Assembly (NCBI RefSeq): GCF_049347105.1
Contig: NZ_CP186334.1
Span: 930,001 to 994,000 of the forward strand
DNA: 64,000 nucleotides
Direction of reading: 5' to 3'
Source of the DNA: Gaoshiqia hydrogeniformans
Lineage (GTDB): Bacteria > Bacteroidota > Bacteroidia > Bacteroidales > Prolixibacteraceae
Shown: positions 9,179 to 18,623 of the stretch, piece after piece
Position numbering within the stretch: the first letter of the stretch is position 1
How the letters are laid out: the number at the start of each line of letters is the position of its first letter
Made by a program: the position numbers and the translations under genes
Notes under the pieces: generated by a model
Seen by the model: only the letters and a program-made list of their open reading frames with translations
Databases searched by the model: none
Told to the model about the DNA's origin: nothing

Positions 9179-9970
9179 ATGAGAAAATTTTTTTCGCTCC
9201 TATTGACCGGAATTTTATTTCTATCCGTGGCTTGTAACAGCGGACAAAAGAAAGCTGAATCTGCCACCGATGAAAAATCAGCCACTGAAGAGATTGCTGC
9301 TGATAATGCTTTGACAACTGCCGAAAAGGAAGCCGGCTGGATCCTGTTATTCGACGGGGAAAGCACGGAAGGCTGGCGCGGTGTGAATAAAGCAGTTATG
9401 CCCGGCGCCTGGGAAGTTATTGAAGGCACCCTGCACTGCCAGGGTTCGGGCAAAGGCGAGGCCGGCGCTACCGATGGCGGCGACATCCTTTTTGATAAAA
9501 AGTTTAAAAACTTTAACCTGAAACTGGAATGGAAAATTTCAGAAGGAGGTAACTCCGGTATCTTCTATCTTGGACAGGAAGTTCCCGAATGGCCCATCTG
9601 GAAAACCGCCCCTGAAATGCAGGTTCTCGACAACGAACGTCACCCGGATTCATTCTTAGGGAAAGACGGCAACCGCCAGGCAGGTTCACTTTATGACCTG
9701 ATTCCTGCAAAACCACAAAATACCAAACCCGCCGGCGAATGGAACTCGGTTGAAATTATTTGCTACAAAGGCACCGTCATTCACAAACAAAACGGTGAAA
9801 CGGTGGTGGAATATCATCTGTGGACCGATGACTGGAATACCCTGGTTGCCGACAGTAAATTCCCCGGCTTGAATGAAAACTGGGCCAATGTTGCCGAAGA
9901 AGGCTTTATCGCCCTCCAGGATCACGGAGATGATGTTTGGTTCAAAAACATCAAAATCAGAGAATTATAA
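9179..9970 (+). CDS. DUF1080 (3-keto-disaccharide hydrolase-like) lipoprotein
   Basis: A 263-aa lipoprotein (signal ending LSVAC, acylated Cys19) with a short acidic Ser/Ala-rich linker (residues 22-48), followed by a single concanavalin-like DUF1080 domain. Hallmark segments are GWILLFDGESTEGWRG, the GNSGIFYLGQ strand, EMQVLDNERH and GFIALQDHGDDVWFKNIKIREL. DUF1080 members include 3-keto-glycoside hydrolases and many uncharacterised secreted sugar-binding proteins; the substrate here is not known. The gene is monocistronic, with a strong terminator immediately after it. Confidence 0.88.
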   Translation: MRKFFSLLLTGILFLSVACNSGQKKAESATDEKSATEEIAADNALTTAEKEAGWILLFDGESTEGWRGVNKAVMPGAWEVIEGTLHCQGSGKGEAGATDGGDILFDKKFKNFNLKLEWKISEGGNSGIFYLGQEVPEWPIWKTAPEMQVLDNERHPDSFLGKDGNRQAGSLYDLIPAKPQNTKPAGEWNSVEIICYKGTVIHKQNGETVVEYHLWTDDWNTLVADSKFPGLNENWANVAEEGFIALQDHGDDVWFKNIKIREL

Positions 9971-9991
9971 CAGTTATTTTATAGAAAAATG

Positions 9992-10021
9992 AAAAAGGGT
10001 TGCAAAAGCAGCCCTTTTTTT
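9992..10021 (+). terminator. Intrinsic terminator after the DUF1080 gene
   Basis: AAAGGGTTGC (9994-10003) and GCAGCCCTTT (10008-10017) form a 10-bp stem with one G-T wobble around an AAAA loop, followed by seven T. The hairpin overlaps the upstream extension of the next open frame, which argues for that gene starting at 10099. Confidence 0.9.
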
Positions 10022-10098
10022 ATCTTCAAAAACTATCCGAAAAAACAGGGATTCCGGCAAATCAGTATAACTTTAATCATCAAACCCAAACCGGAAAA

Positions 10099-11118
10099 AT
10101 GAGCCAGCCACCAACGATACGAATTTCCGCGTCCGAAATGAAGGACCGGTTCAATCAAATCCTGCTGACGCATGGATTTACTATGGAAAGAGCGTTGCAT
10201 TGTGCCCGGATTTTCACCGAGAACAGTATCGACGGGATTTATTCTCATGGAGTAAACCGTTTTACGCGATTTATTGAAAATATCCGTGATGGCTACATCA
10301 ATCCGAACGCCGTTCCGGTAAAAATCGCCGAAGCCGGCAACATGGAACAATGGAACGGGCAGTTGGGCCCAGGCCCGATCAATGCGATGCTGGCTGCCAA
10401 ACGAAGCATGGAACTAGCCCAAACGCACGGCATGGGGCTGGTCGCCCTGGCAAACACCAACCATTGGATGCGCGGCGGAACTTATGGCTGGCATTGTGCC
10501 AAACAAGGGTTCGTGTTTATTGGCTGGACCAACACCATCGCCAACCTGCCGGCATGGGGAGCCCGGGGAAGCCGCCTGGGCAATAATCCGCTGGTAATTG
10601 CCCTACCCTATGGCGACGAGGCCATTGTGCTCGACATGGCCATGTCTCAATACTCATACGGAAAACTGGAAGTTCTGGCTGGTAAAGGAGAACAATTACC
10701 TTTTCCTGGAGGTTTTGACAAAAACGGGGAACTAACCACCGATCCGGCAGAAATACTGGAAACCGGACGGGCTTTACCCATCGGTTTTTGGAAAGGATCT
10801 GCTTTATCCTTTATGCTCGACCTGCTTGCAACCATTCTGTCGGCAGGTCTTTCAACGAGCGAAATCAGCAGGCAAGATCCGGTTGAGTACGGGGTTTCAC
10901 AGGTTTACCTGACAATTGATTTGAAAAAACTGCAAAATTACCCCCTCATTCAGCAAAGCCTGCAACAAATGACAAGCAGTTTGTTGTCGTCGGTCACCGT
11001 CGACGAAAAAACTGAAATTCGCTATCCCGGGCAACAAGTGGTTAAAACCAGAAAAGAAAACCTGGAAAAAGGAATTCCGGTTCATCCTGAAGTCTGGGAA
11101 AAAATAAACAACCTGTAA
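10099..11118 (+). CDS. YiaK-type 3-dehydro-L-gulonate 2-dehydrogenase (Ldh2/MDH2 family)
   Basis: A 339-aa NAD(P)H-dependent oxidoreductase of the malate/L-lactate/sulfolactate dehydrogenase type 2 fold. The frame is open from 10000, but the first 33 codons lie over a terminator; the ATG at 10099 (MSQPPTIRIS) matches the usual N-terminus. Diagnostic segments are YSHGVNRF, the glycine-rich NTNHWMRGGTYGW, NTIANLPAWGARGSRLGNNPL, and the C-terminal PGQQVVKTRKENLEKGIPV. YiaK reduces 2,3-diketo-L-gulonate in ascorbate/gulonate catabolism. The precise substrate is inferred from motif similarity, and no other genes of that pathway are adjacent. Confidence 0.82.
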   Translation: MSQPPTIRISASEMKDRFNQILLTHGFTMERALHCARIFTENSIDGIYSHGVNRFTRFIENIRDGYINPNAVPVKIAEAGNMEQWNGQLGPGPINAMLAAKRSMELAQTHGMGLVALANTNHWMRGGTYGWHCAKQGFVFIGWTNTIANLPAWGARGSRLGNNPLVIALPYGDEAIVLDMAMSQYSYGKLEVLAGKGEQLPFPGGFDKNGELTTDPAEILETGRALPIGFWKGSALSFMLDLLATILSAGLSTSEISRQDPVEYGVSQVYLTIDLKKLQNYPLIQQSLQQMTSSLLSSVTVDEKTEIRYPGQQVVKTRKENLEKGIPVHPEVWEKINNL

Positions 11119-11135
11119 CAAAAAACCAGTTTGTT

Positions 11136-12428
11136 TTAAAAATTGTACTGCTGTATGATGGTCCCGGTCATCCTGAGAAGCGAAGTATGAACATCAATAA
11201 AATAATAGACGGCTTCCAATTCGCGTAAGGCTGCATTCAGATAAATATTTTGAACATCCCGGAAATTAAATGAGTTGATGGCTCCGCTCTCGTACTTTTC
11301 GCGGCTAATCTGCAGGTTTAAGCCGGCAGTAGCCAGGTTTTCGGCCGCCACCTTCAGTAGTTCTTTTCGCACCAGATAAAATTCAAACAGGTTGCTCAGT
11401 TGATTACTTAGCTCGTGTTTCATTTGTTCCATCTCCACCAGGCCCACTTCTCTTTCTATTTCGGCAATTTGGCTGGCCCGCTTCCGGTTTCCCCCGCTGT
11501 ACAGGTTAAAGCTGAGGGTGAAGTTACCGTAATAATTCACGGCCGTATTCCAGCTTATCCCCCGGCTGTCGTAATCCATCCCGGTCCGGCTTCCGCTTAC
11601 TCCCCCGTTGAATGATAAAGTCGGGTAATAATCGCTTTTTGCCAGCGCCACGGCATTCCTCAATAAATTTTGATTAATATATTGATTTTTAAGACTTTTA
11701 TTATTCTCCAGCATTTGCTCTTTCAGGTCTGTCAGAACATAATCGACCGGTATCGCCGAAAAGTCACTGACCAGCTTGTAGCTTTGATTTTCAGGGACTG
11801 CCAGTAAATAATTCAGGTTGCGAAGCGCATTCTTTACGGCAACTTCCTGGATCAGCCACGACGACTTGTCGGTCAGAAAAGCATTTTGCGCCTGAAGCAC
11901 CTCATAGGTAACCGCCGTGCCAAAATCTTTTTTCAGTTCAGCGCGTTTATATAAATCCTCCGAAAGATCCATCACACCGCGATACACCTCCAGTTTTTCC
12001 TTTTCCAGCAAAACGGTATAGTAAGCCAGGATGACCGCCTGAACAGTCCCTTCGATCATGATCCCCGTATTTTGCTTCGACAATTCTTCCAGTTCGTCCA
12101 GTCGTTGTTTGCTTATCCTGACCGAAAAACCATCAAACAGCGTCCAGTTGACACCGGCTGTTCCAACATATTGGTTCTGAATAAAATCGTCGGTATCGTT
12201 ATCGTTGATGCTGCTCCGGGATTCAGCAGAAAGATTGATGTAAGGATAACGCCCAGCGGTTCCCCAGTTGTTCCTGATTTCGGCCATACGCTGGTTGTGA
12301 CGGACCATTTTTAAATCGTAGTTGTTTTCAAGGGCAATCCTGACCGCATCGGTCAAGCTCAGGTCCTGTTGTCCGAAACCGGACAAGGCCAGGCACATCG
12401 CGATGAAAAGTAGGCTATATCTTGTCAT
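11136..12428 (-). CDS. TolC-family outer membrane efflux protein
   Basis: Outer membrane channel of the tripartite efflux system, 430 aa. The ATG at 12428 opens onto a signal peptide (residues 1-19, ending SGFGQ). The frame is open further upstream, but only inside the preceding gene. Two OEP repeats with long amphipathic helices are visible, for example ALENNYDLKMVRHNQRMAEIR, and the second repeat starting near LLRNAVALAKSDYYPTL. The start overlaps the end of the RND permease by 14 bp, so translation is likely coupled. It is the third gene of the operon adaptor, permease, channel. Confidence 0.88.
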   Translation of the reverse strand: MTRYSLLFIAMCLALSGFGQQDLSLTDAVRIALENNYDLKMVRHNQRMAEIRNNWGTAGRYPYINLSAESRSSINDNDTDDFIQNQYVGTAGVNWTLFDGFSVRISKQRLDELEELSKQNTGIMIEGTVQAVILAYYTVLLEKEKLEVYRGVMDLSEDLYKRAELKKDFGTAVTYEVLQAQNAFLTDKSSWLIQEVAVKNALRNLNYLLAVPENQSYKLVSDFSAIPVDYVLTDLKEQMLENNKSLKNQYINQNLLRNAVALAKSDYYPTLSFNGGVSGSRTGMDYDSRGISWNTAVNYYGNFTLSFNLYSGGNRKRASQIAEIEREVGLVEMEQMKHELSNQLSNLFEFYLVRKELLKVAAENLATAGLNLQISREKYESGAINSFNFRDVQNIYLNAALRELEAVYYFIDVHTSLLRMTGTIIQQYNF

Positions 12429-15400
12429 AATATCTGTCTTTTTTGTCCGCTTTAATTTCTTCCTGCGTTTTGCCTTTATATCTCCGCTGGGCATTGAGGT
12501 AGGCAATCTCCACTTCTTCGGGCCGTAGTTCTCTCCCGGTCCACCATTGCCGTAATGTCCTCCGGATATCGTTCAAAACGATAATTAATGCCGGGAAGAA
12601 CAGCAAAATAAAGAAGGTGCCGAAGGCAACACCGTAAACCAGCGATATGGCCATCGGGATGAGAAACTGAGCCTGGAAACTTTTTTCCAGTACAATCGGG
12701 AATAAGCCGGCCGAGGTGGTCAGGGTGGTTAAGATGATCGGTCGTAAACGCGCCTTCCCTGCCCTCAGAACAGCCTCGCGGACGTTTACTCCTTCTTCGA
12801 TAAGCAAATTAAATTTGGACAGGAACACCACCGAATCATTAATCACCACGCCCGATAAGGCGACAATTCCCCACAAACTGAGGATTGAAACGGGCTTACC
12901 GTGTATGCCGTGTCCCCAAATCGCGCCTAAAATGGATATCGGGATCATAATCAGAATAATCATGGGTTGTTCGAACGACCGGAAATTAATCATGAGGATA
13001 AAAATCATGGTCAGGAACGCCAGCGGGAAATAAATCAGCAGATCTTTCATATTTCGCTGACTTTCTTTTTGTTGCCCCTGGTACTCGATATGAATTCCCG
13101 GGTACTGATTCAGCAGTTCGGGGACAACTTCGGCCCTGATTTGCTCCAAAATTTCAGTGACGGAAGCATCCGGATCAACCAGGTCGGCATTGATGCGGAT
13201 TTCGCGGCGGCCGTTAAAGCGCTGGATATTTACCGGTCCGCGTTTCATCTCGTAGTCCACCAGTTCAATCAGCGGATAATCACCCGATGACGTCTTAATT
13301 TTCATCTGTTCGAGCTGCCCCAGCCGTTCCCGGTCGTGTGCAGGGTAGCGCACCCAAATCCGGAGTTCGTCGCGGCCCACCTGCAGGCGTTGCGCCTGTC
13401 CCCCGTAAAATCCCTGCCTGACCTGTTCGGCAATCGTTTGCTCGTTAAAGCCAAGCATATACGCTTTTGGTTTCAGTGTCAGCAGGATTTCCTGTTTACC
13501 CAGCGCATTGTTGTTTACCACATCCTTGAGCTGGGGGAAATCCTGAAGTCGTTCGAGCAGGTAAGCCTGCGCATGATCCAGTTCTTCGACATTCCGCGAC
13601 TGAAGCCCGATAGATACCGGATCGCCAAACCGGCTACGGGAACCAATCGCGTATTTCACCGCCTCGGGAACCGAACCAATTTTTGTCCTCACCCGTTGAA
13701 TGATCTCGTAAGAACTGATTCCTGTTTCTTCCGAACTTCGCGGAGACACAAATAAATTTCCGGTATGAGCGCCACTTTCCTTCCCGTCGAACCCGGATCC
13801 CAGGTTTAAAATACAATACTCGATAATATCAAGCGTATCGTTATAATCCTTTTTCAGGTCTTCGTTCACTTCCCAGACCACTTCTTCGAACTGTTCGAGG
13901 TAGGCGATGGTTTTATTTTCTCCCGAACCGGGCGTAAAGGCAATGTTTACATTGAACGCATCAAACTCCATTCTCGGGAAAAAGGTCGTTTTGATAATAT
14001 GCCCGCCGATTAAACCTCCCGTGATCAGCAACATAGCTATCGGAACGGCAATAACCACATACCGCCATTCGATGACCATGCGCAGGATCCCGTCGTAAAC
14101 ATAGTCGCGTAACCAGGCAAAGAACCTTTCGGTATATTTTTTTAAGCCTTTCTCCTTTTTCTGCAGGCTTTTCGCGCTTAACACGTGCTCGTTTCCCAAA
14201 TGCGCCGGCAACACAAAGAACGCTTCCACCAGCGAGAAAGCAAGGCTCACGCACACGATGAAGGCCATTTCGTACATCATTTCCATCTGGCCGGAAATAA
14301 AAAACAAGGGCGAAAAGGCGACAATCGTTGTTGCCACAGACGTCAGCACGGCCGGAATCACTTCCACGGTTCCGTCAACAGCCGCCTGAATCGGGGTTTT
14401 GCCCATTTCAAAATGCTGGAAGATGTTCTCGCCGATTACAATCCCGTCGTCGACCAGAATACCAATCACCAGGATCATCCCGAATAAGGAAATCATGTTG
14501 ATGGTAATCCCCGAGAGGTTGGCCACGATAAACATCGCCAGGAAAGACGCCGGGATTCCCCAGGCCACCCAAAATGACAAACGGAGGCTCAGCATAATCG
14601 CCAGGGAAAGCAACACCAGGGTCAGCCCCTGGCCGCCGTTCACGAGCAACAAATCGAGCCGGGCTTTTAATAAATCGAGGAAGGAGCGGGTAAGCTCCAG
14701 TTTAACCCCTTTGTTCTTTTCATTGAAATCCCGGACGTAAGCCCGCACGTAACGGTCGATATCCAGCAAGTCTTCCGAGATCAGCTTCGACACGGAAATC
14801 CAGATTACCGGGTTACCTCGTTCCAGTGATTTATTTGGCGTGATATCTGAAAATTTCATTTTCACATCGGCGATATCCCTGAGCCGGATGACGCTGCCAT
14901 CGGCATTGGCCTTAACAATGATACTCCCTATTTTATTCGGATCAGCACTTCGGGAGCGAAGGCGGATCAACATTTCTTCGTCGTCCGACCGCAGCTGCCC
15001 CCCGGAAACATCCTGATTATTCTGCGAAACAGCATTCTGAAGTTGGGTAAATGTAATTCCATAGCGAAGAAGATCTTCTTCACGGGTTTCAATGGAGATT
15101 TCCAAATCGGGGTAGCCCGACAGATTGACCTGGCTGATATAACCCGATGACAAAAAATCTTCTTCCACCTGCTGGGCATATTCTTTCAGGGTAAGCAGGT
15201 CGAGATCGCCGGTAACCATTAGAAACAGGGCCTGCGAGGTGGTGCGCTGTTTATAAACAATGGGGCGTTCTGCAGCGGTGGGAAAAGACGAAATCCCGTC
15301 CACCGCGTTTTTTACCTCGATAAGTGTTTCGTCGATATCAATTTCGCCTGTAATTTCAATCTGAACGCTGGCTGAGTTTTCGGCAGAGGTGGAGGTGATT

Positions 15401-15639
15401 TCATAAACGCCGGGAATTCCGCGCACCGCTTCTTCAATGCGGGAGGTAACGCCCTCTTCCATCTCAACCGGTGAGGCACCGGGATAGGCAACGCGCACAT
15501 AAATAATTTTTGACGGACGTTCAGGGAAGAAAGACAATTTCATGCTTGCCAGGCTTAAGCCGCCGACCACCACTAAGAAAAGCACGATCAGGTTGGCGTA
15601 AAACGGGAACCTGACAAAGATCTCGACTAACCGCTTCAT
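12415..15639 (-). CDS. RND efflux permease (AcrB/MMPL-HAE family)
   Basis: Inner-membrane proton-driven pump of 1074 aa with the duplicated 12-TM RND architecture and two large periplasmic loops. The ATG at 15639 (MKRLVEIFVRFPFYANL) is preceded by AAGGAG and fits the usual start. The 18-codon longer frame overlaps the adaptor gene. The TM4 proton-relay pair is present in GILVDDGIVIGENI, and the second half carries SGVVINDSVV. The gene starts one base after the adaptor stop codon. The substrate (drug, metal or other) cannot be read from the sequence; the regulators and the rest of the locus give no hint. Confidence 0.92.
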   Translation of the reverse strand: MKRLVEIFVRFPFYANLIVLFLVVVGGLSLASMKLSFFPERPSKIIYVRVAYPGASPVEMEEGVTSRIEEAVRGIPGVYEITSTSAENSASVQIEITGEIDIDETLIEVKNAVDGISSFPTAAERPIVYKQRTTSQALFLMVTGDLDLLTLKEYAQQVEEDFLSSGYISQVNLSGYPDLEISIETREEDLLRYGITFTQLQNAVSQNNQDVSGGQLRSDDEEMLIRLRSRSADPNKIGSIIVKANADGSVIRLRDIADVKMKFSDITPNKSLERGNPVIWISVSKLISEDLLDIDRYVRAYVRDFNEKNKGVKLELTRSFLDLLKARLDLLLVNGGQGLTLVLLSLAIMLSLRLSFWVAWGIPASFLAMFIVANLSGITINMISLFGMILVIGILVDDGIVIGENIFQHFEMGKTPIQAAVDGTVEVIPAVLTSVATTIVAFSPLFFISGQMEMMYEMAFIVCVSLAFSLVEAFFVLPAHLGNEHVLSAKSLQKKEKGLKKYTERFFAWLRDYVYDGILRMVIEWRYVVIAVPIAMLLITGGLIGGHIIKTTFFPRMEFDAFNVNIAFTPGSGENKTIAYLEQFEEVVWEVNEDLKKDYNDTLDIIEYCILNLGSGFDGKESGAHTGNLFVSPRSSEETGISSYEIIQRVRTKIGSVPEAVKYAIGSRSRFGDPVSIGLQSRNVEELDHAQAYLLERLQDFPQLKDVVNNNALGKQEILLTLKPKAYMLGFNEQTIAEQVRQGFYGGQAQRLQVGRDELRIWVRYPAHDRERLGQLEQMKIKTSSGDYPLIELVDYEMKRGPVNIQRFNGRREIRINADLVDPDASVTEILEQIRAEVVPELLNQYPGIHIEYQGQQKESQRNMKDLLIYFPLAFLTMIFILMINFRSFEQPMIILIMIPISILGAIWGHGIHGKPVSILSLWGIVALSGVVINDSVVFLSKFNLLIEEGVNVREAVLRAGKARLRPIILTTLTTSAGLFPIVLEKSFQAQFLIPMAISLVYGVAFGTFFILLFFPALIIVLNDIRRTLRQWWTGRELRPEEVEIAYLNAQRRYKGKTQEEIKADKKDRYYDKI

Positions 15640-15640
15640 G

Positions 15641-16804
15641 CTAATTTCTCCTTGTTTGTTGGTCCGGCTTGCCTGCCTGTCCCAATATTTCAACCGGCAG
15701 GTTTTCTTTTACATTGATGAGCGATTCGGAAACAACCATGTTTCCTTCGTCGAGCCCGTTAAAGAGCAGAGTAGTTTCATTGATTTTCAAGATGTTGATT
15801 TCCGCCTTTTTGAGCTTCCCGTCAGTCACCGTAAATACTTCATTCGAGTTAAACACGGCGCTGCGGGGTATTTCCATCGCATTGGCAATTTTTTGCCCCG
15901 GAAACTCAACCACTTTGTATTCGCCTGCCAGCAAATCGTCTTCTGAGAAGTTCTGTACCCGGACAAAAATACTTCTGGACTGCGTAGCGGCTTCAACAAA
16001 ATCAGCTTTCCGAACCACGGTCCCGGTTAACGCGCGATCTGAAAATCCGGACAGGACCGTCACCTGATCGCCTATTCTGATCCATTTGCTGTTGCCGTTC
16101 TCTACCGGAACTTCAATTTCAAGCATGTCCGTACGAATCAGCCGGGCAATCTGGCTGCCGGCATTCACGTAAGCGCCAACCTCGAAATTCACTTCCGAGA
16201 TCGTCCCCTTAAACGGCGCGTACAGCGACCGGCGTTCCAGGTTTTTTTCATCCTGCAAAATACCGTAATACTCGTTCAAAATAGACCGGCTCGCCAAAAA
16301 AATCTTCAGTTTCTCGCTTTCCGGGTCCGGAAGCGAAGGCAGGCTTCTTTTCAGGTCGATTTTATTGAAGTAGTCCAAATAAGTCTGATAATCAGCCGGA
16401 AAATCAACTTTCATATCCGGAAGAATATTTGTAAAAGCATTTAAGAACTGACTTTTTCGGGCCTTTAATGCCAGCTCGGCTTCATCTTTATAAATGGTAG
16501 CCAGCAATTGCCCTTTTTTGAAAGTAGTCCCTTTTCGCAAAGGCGCTGCGCCGTTTTCAATTTTTCCCGACGCCTCGGAAACCAGGATAACATCACTGCC
16601 TGACACCACACGTCCCTCCCGTTTCAGAGGCGAAATAATTTCGTTATATGTCACAGGTACCGCGTTGACGTATCTTTTCAGGTTAAGATCCGGTCCTCTG
16701 GGCGGTTCCGGTTTCATCGAAACAAACAACCAGGATAAAGCGGCCGATCCGCCTAACAGCACAATCAGCGCAATCACAACAAAAATAATTTTCCTCCAGC
16801 TCAT
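15641..16804 (-). CDS. RND efflux periplasmic adaptor (HlyD/AcrA family)
   Basis: A 387-aa membrane fusion protein linking the RND pump to the TolC channel. An N-terminal membrane anchor (residues 6-29) is followed by a lipoyl-like half (VVSGSDVILVSEASGKIENGAAPLRKGTTFKKGQLLATI), a relatively short helical hairpin with proline-broken helices, the second lipoyl half (LYAPFKGTISEVNFEVGAYVNAGSQIARL), and beta-barrel and membrane-proximal domains. It is the first gene of the efflux operon and divergent from nadB across a 247-bp spacer. Confidence 0.9.
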   Translation of the reverse strand: MSWRKIIFVVIALIVLLGGSAALSWLFVSMKPEPPRGPDLNLKRYVNAVPVTYNEIISPLKREGRVVSGSDVILVSEASGKIENGAAPLRKGTTFKKGQLLATIYKDEAELALKARKSQFLNAFTNILPDMKVDFPADYQTYLDYFNKIDLKRSLPSLPDPESEKLKIFLASRSILNEYYGILQDEKNLERRSLYAPFKGTISEVNFEVGAYVNAGSQIARLIRTDMLEIEVPVENGNSKWIRIGDQVTVLSGFSDRALTGTVVRKADFVEAATQSRSIFVRVQNFSEDDLLAGEYKVVEFPGQKIANAMEIPRSAVFNSNEVFTVTDGKLKKAEINILKINETTLLFNGLDEGNMVVSESLINVKENLPVEILGQAGKPDQQTRRN

Positions 16805-17010
16805 TTTTTATGCTTAATAAGGTTTATAGGTCTAAGATTCGTTATTTCATTACAAGGTTCCGCTGTTCATTTTGTAAATAATTCAGAATAAAGCTAAAAT
16901 GAAATCGGAACTTTTTTAGTATAACAAACGACCGGTGAATTTGATTTTACTAAAATTTCACAAATTACAACATCCCGGGAATTAATCATCCCCCGATCAA
17001 ACAGTTTTTA

Positions 17011-17018
17011 TAACTTTG
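17011..17018 (+). promoter_or_regulatory. Candidate -7 promoter box for nadB-nadC-coaX
   Basis: TAACTTTG matches TAnnTTTG and lies 33 bp before the nadB ATG. No convincing -33 TTTG is seen at the usual spacing. Confidence 0.45.
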
Positions 17019-17051
17019 CCGGTCAAATAAATACGATAGCTTGCGGCGTTC

Positions 17052-18623
17052 ATGCAAAAACTGACTTTTGATACAATTATTGTCGGCAGCGGCCTGGCAG
17101 GTTTAACAGCTGCTTACTATGCCTCCAGACATGGCTCGGTGGCCATCATTACCAAGTCACAGTTAGACACCAGTAACTCTTATTATGCACAAGGCGGCAT
17201 TGCAGGGGTGATTGCCGATGATGACTCGCCCGAACTACATGTTCACGACACGCTTGTTGCGGGACGCGGCCTGTGCGAAAAAGATGCTGTTGACATCCTG
17301 GTTCGCGAAGGGCGGGAACGGATCCTGGAACTGGTGGAGATGGGTATGCAATTCGACCGGATCGGGAACGAATTTGTGCTCGGGCTGGAGGGCGGCCACA
17401 GCAAGCGGCGCATTTTACACGCCGGAGGCGATGCCACCGGCAAAGAACTGACCTGTTTCATGCTCGGTAAAGTGCTTGAGCAGAAAAACATTCAAACCTA
17501 TGAGTTCACCGCGGTTACCCGGCTGATCATGCAGGAGGGCGTATGCGCCGGGGTACAGGCCCTCGATTTTGTATCCGGCGAAAACGTGATTTTCCAGGCG
17601 CAGGCCTGTATCCTGGCCACAGGCGGTTTATCCCGCATCTTCAGCCGTACAACCAACCCGCATACCGCCACCGGCGACGGTATTGCCCTGGCTTACGAAG
17701 CCGGCGCCTGCCTGGAAGACATGGAATTTATCCAGTTTCACCCTTCGGCCGTATGTATAGAAAACCAGGATGCTTTCCTGATCAGCGAAGCCGTACGCGG
17801 CGAAGGCGCCTGGCTGTTAAACCTGCAGGGCGAACGTTTCATGAAAAATGTTCATCCCCTGGCCGAACTGGCCCCCCGCGATATCGTTGCCTTCTCCATT
17901 TACCGGCAAATGAAAAAGGATAACAGCCCTTTCGTCTACCTGTCATTAAAACACCTTAACCCGGATAAAATTAAAACCCGGTTTTCCAATATTTATAAAA
18001 AACTAAACGAGTTTGGTTACGATCTGACCAGCGATCTGTTGCCCATCGCGCCGGCAGCCCACTATATGGTTGGCGGAATAAAAACCGGCTTATACGGCGA
18101 AACCAGTATTCCCGGCCTGTTTGCCTGCGGCGAAGTAGCGTCGACCGGGGTGATGGGCGCCAACCGGCTGGCCAGCAACTCCTTGCTCGAATGTTTGGTT
18201 TTTGGCAAAAGAGCCAGCGAAAAAGCAGCTTCCCTTCCCCGTCATACGACGCCAATTGCAGAACAACCACCCATTTCCAACCTGCAAGCCTATGAAGACT
18301 TGTATCTCGGCATTAAAAATGAAATTGCCGACCTGATGTCTGAATTTGTCGGCATCGTGCGGAACGAGTCCGACCTGCGCCAGGTACTGGAACGCCTGGC
18401 CAAAATCAAAAAACAGATCCCGGCCGGTATCCGGGAATACAACATCCTGAAAGCACACCAGATTACCGTAATTTGCGAGATGATCGCAACGGGTGCTTTA
18501 TTACGAAAAGAAAGTCGCGGCGGACACATCCGGGACGACTACAACCAGGAAGATCCTGATTTCCGTGCGCATATTGTCCAGCAAAAAAACAAAGACCCTG
18601 AATTTATACCGATAAAAAGATGA
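17052..18623 (+). CDS. nadB: L-aspartate oxidase
   Basis: FAD enzyme converting L-aspartate to iminoaspartate, the first step of de novo NAD synthesis; 523 aa. The N-terminal FAD motif is GSGLAGLTAAYYAS (residues 12-25), followed by SNSYYAQGGIAG. The active-site region has HPSA and the RGEGAWLLN segment, and the cap/FAD contact has ASTGVMGANRLASNSLLECLVFG. The C-terminal helical domain (about 430-523) ends with the RGGHIRDDYNQEDP motif. Its stop overlaps the nadC start (ATGATG), so the two are translationally coupled. nadA (quinolinate synthase) is not in the window. Confidence 0.96.
   Translation: MQKLTFDTIIVGSGLAGLTAAYYASRHGSVAIITKSQLDTSNSYYAQGGIAGVIADDDSPELHVHDTLVAGRGLCEKDAVDILVREGRERILELVEMGMQFDRIGNEFVLGLEGGHSKRRILHAGGDATGKELTCFMLGKVLEQKNIQTYEFTAVTRLIMQEGVCAGVQALDFVSGENVIFQAQACILATGGLSRIFSRTTNPHTATGDGIALAYEAGACLEDMEFIQFHPSAVCIENQDAFLISEAVRGEGAWLLNLQGERFMKNVHPLAELAPRDIVAFSIYRQMKKDNSPFVYLSLKHLNPDKIKTRFSNIYKKLNEFGYDLTSDLLPIAPAAHYMVGGIKTGLYGETSIPGLFACGEVASTGVMGANRLASNSLLECLVFGKRASEKAASLPRHTTPIAEQPPISNLQAYEDLYLGIKNEIADLMSEFVGIVRNESDLRQVLERLAKIKKQIPAGIREYNILKAHQITVICEMIATGALLRKESRGGHIRDDYNQEDPDFRAHIVQQKNKDPEFIPIKR

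Noticed and set aside
10000..10098. Upstream extension of the YiaK-type gene
   Set aside because: Its first codons lie on the DUF1080 terminator, and the conserved N-terminus begins at the ATG at 10099.
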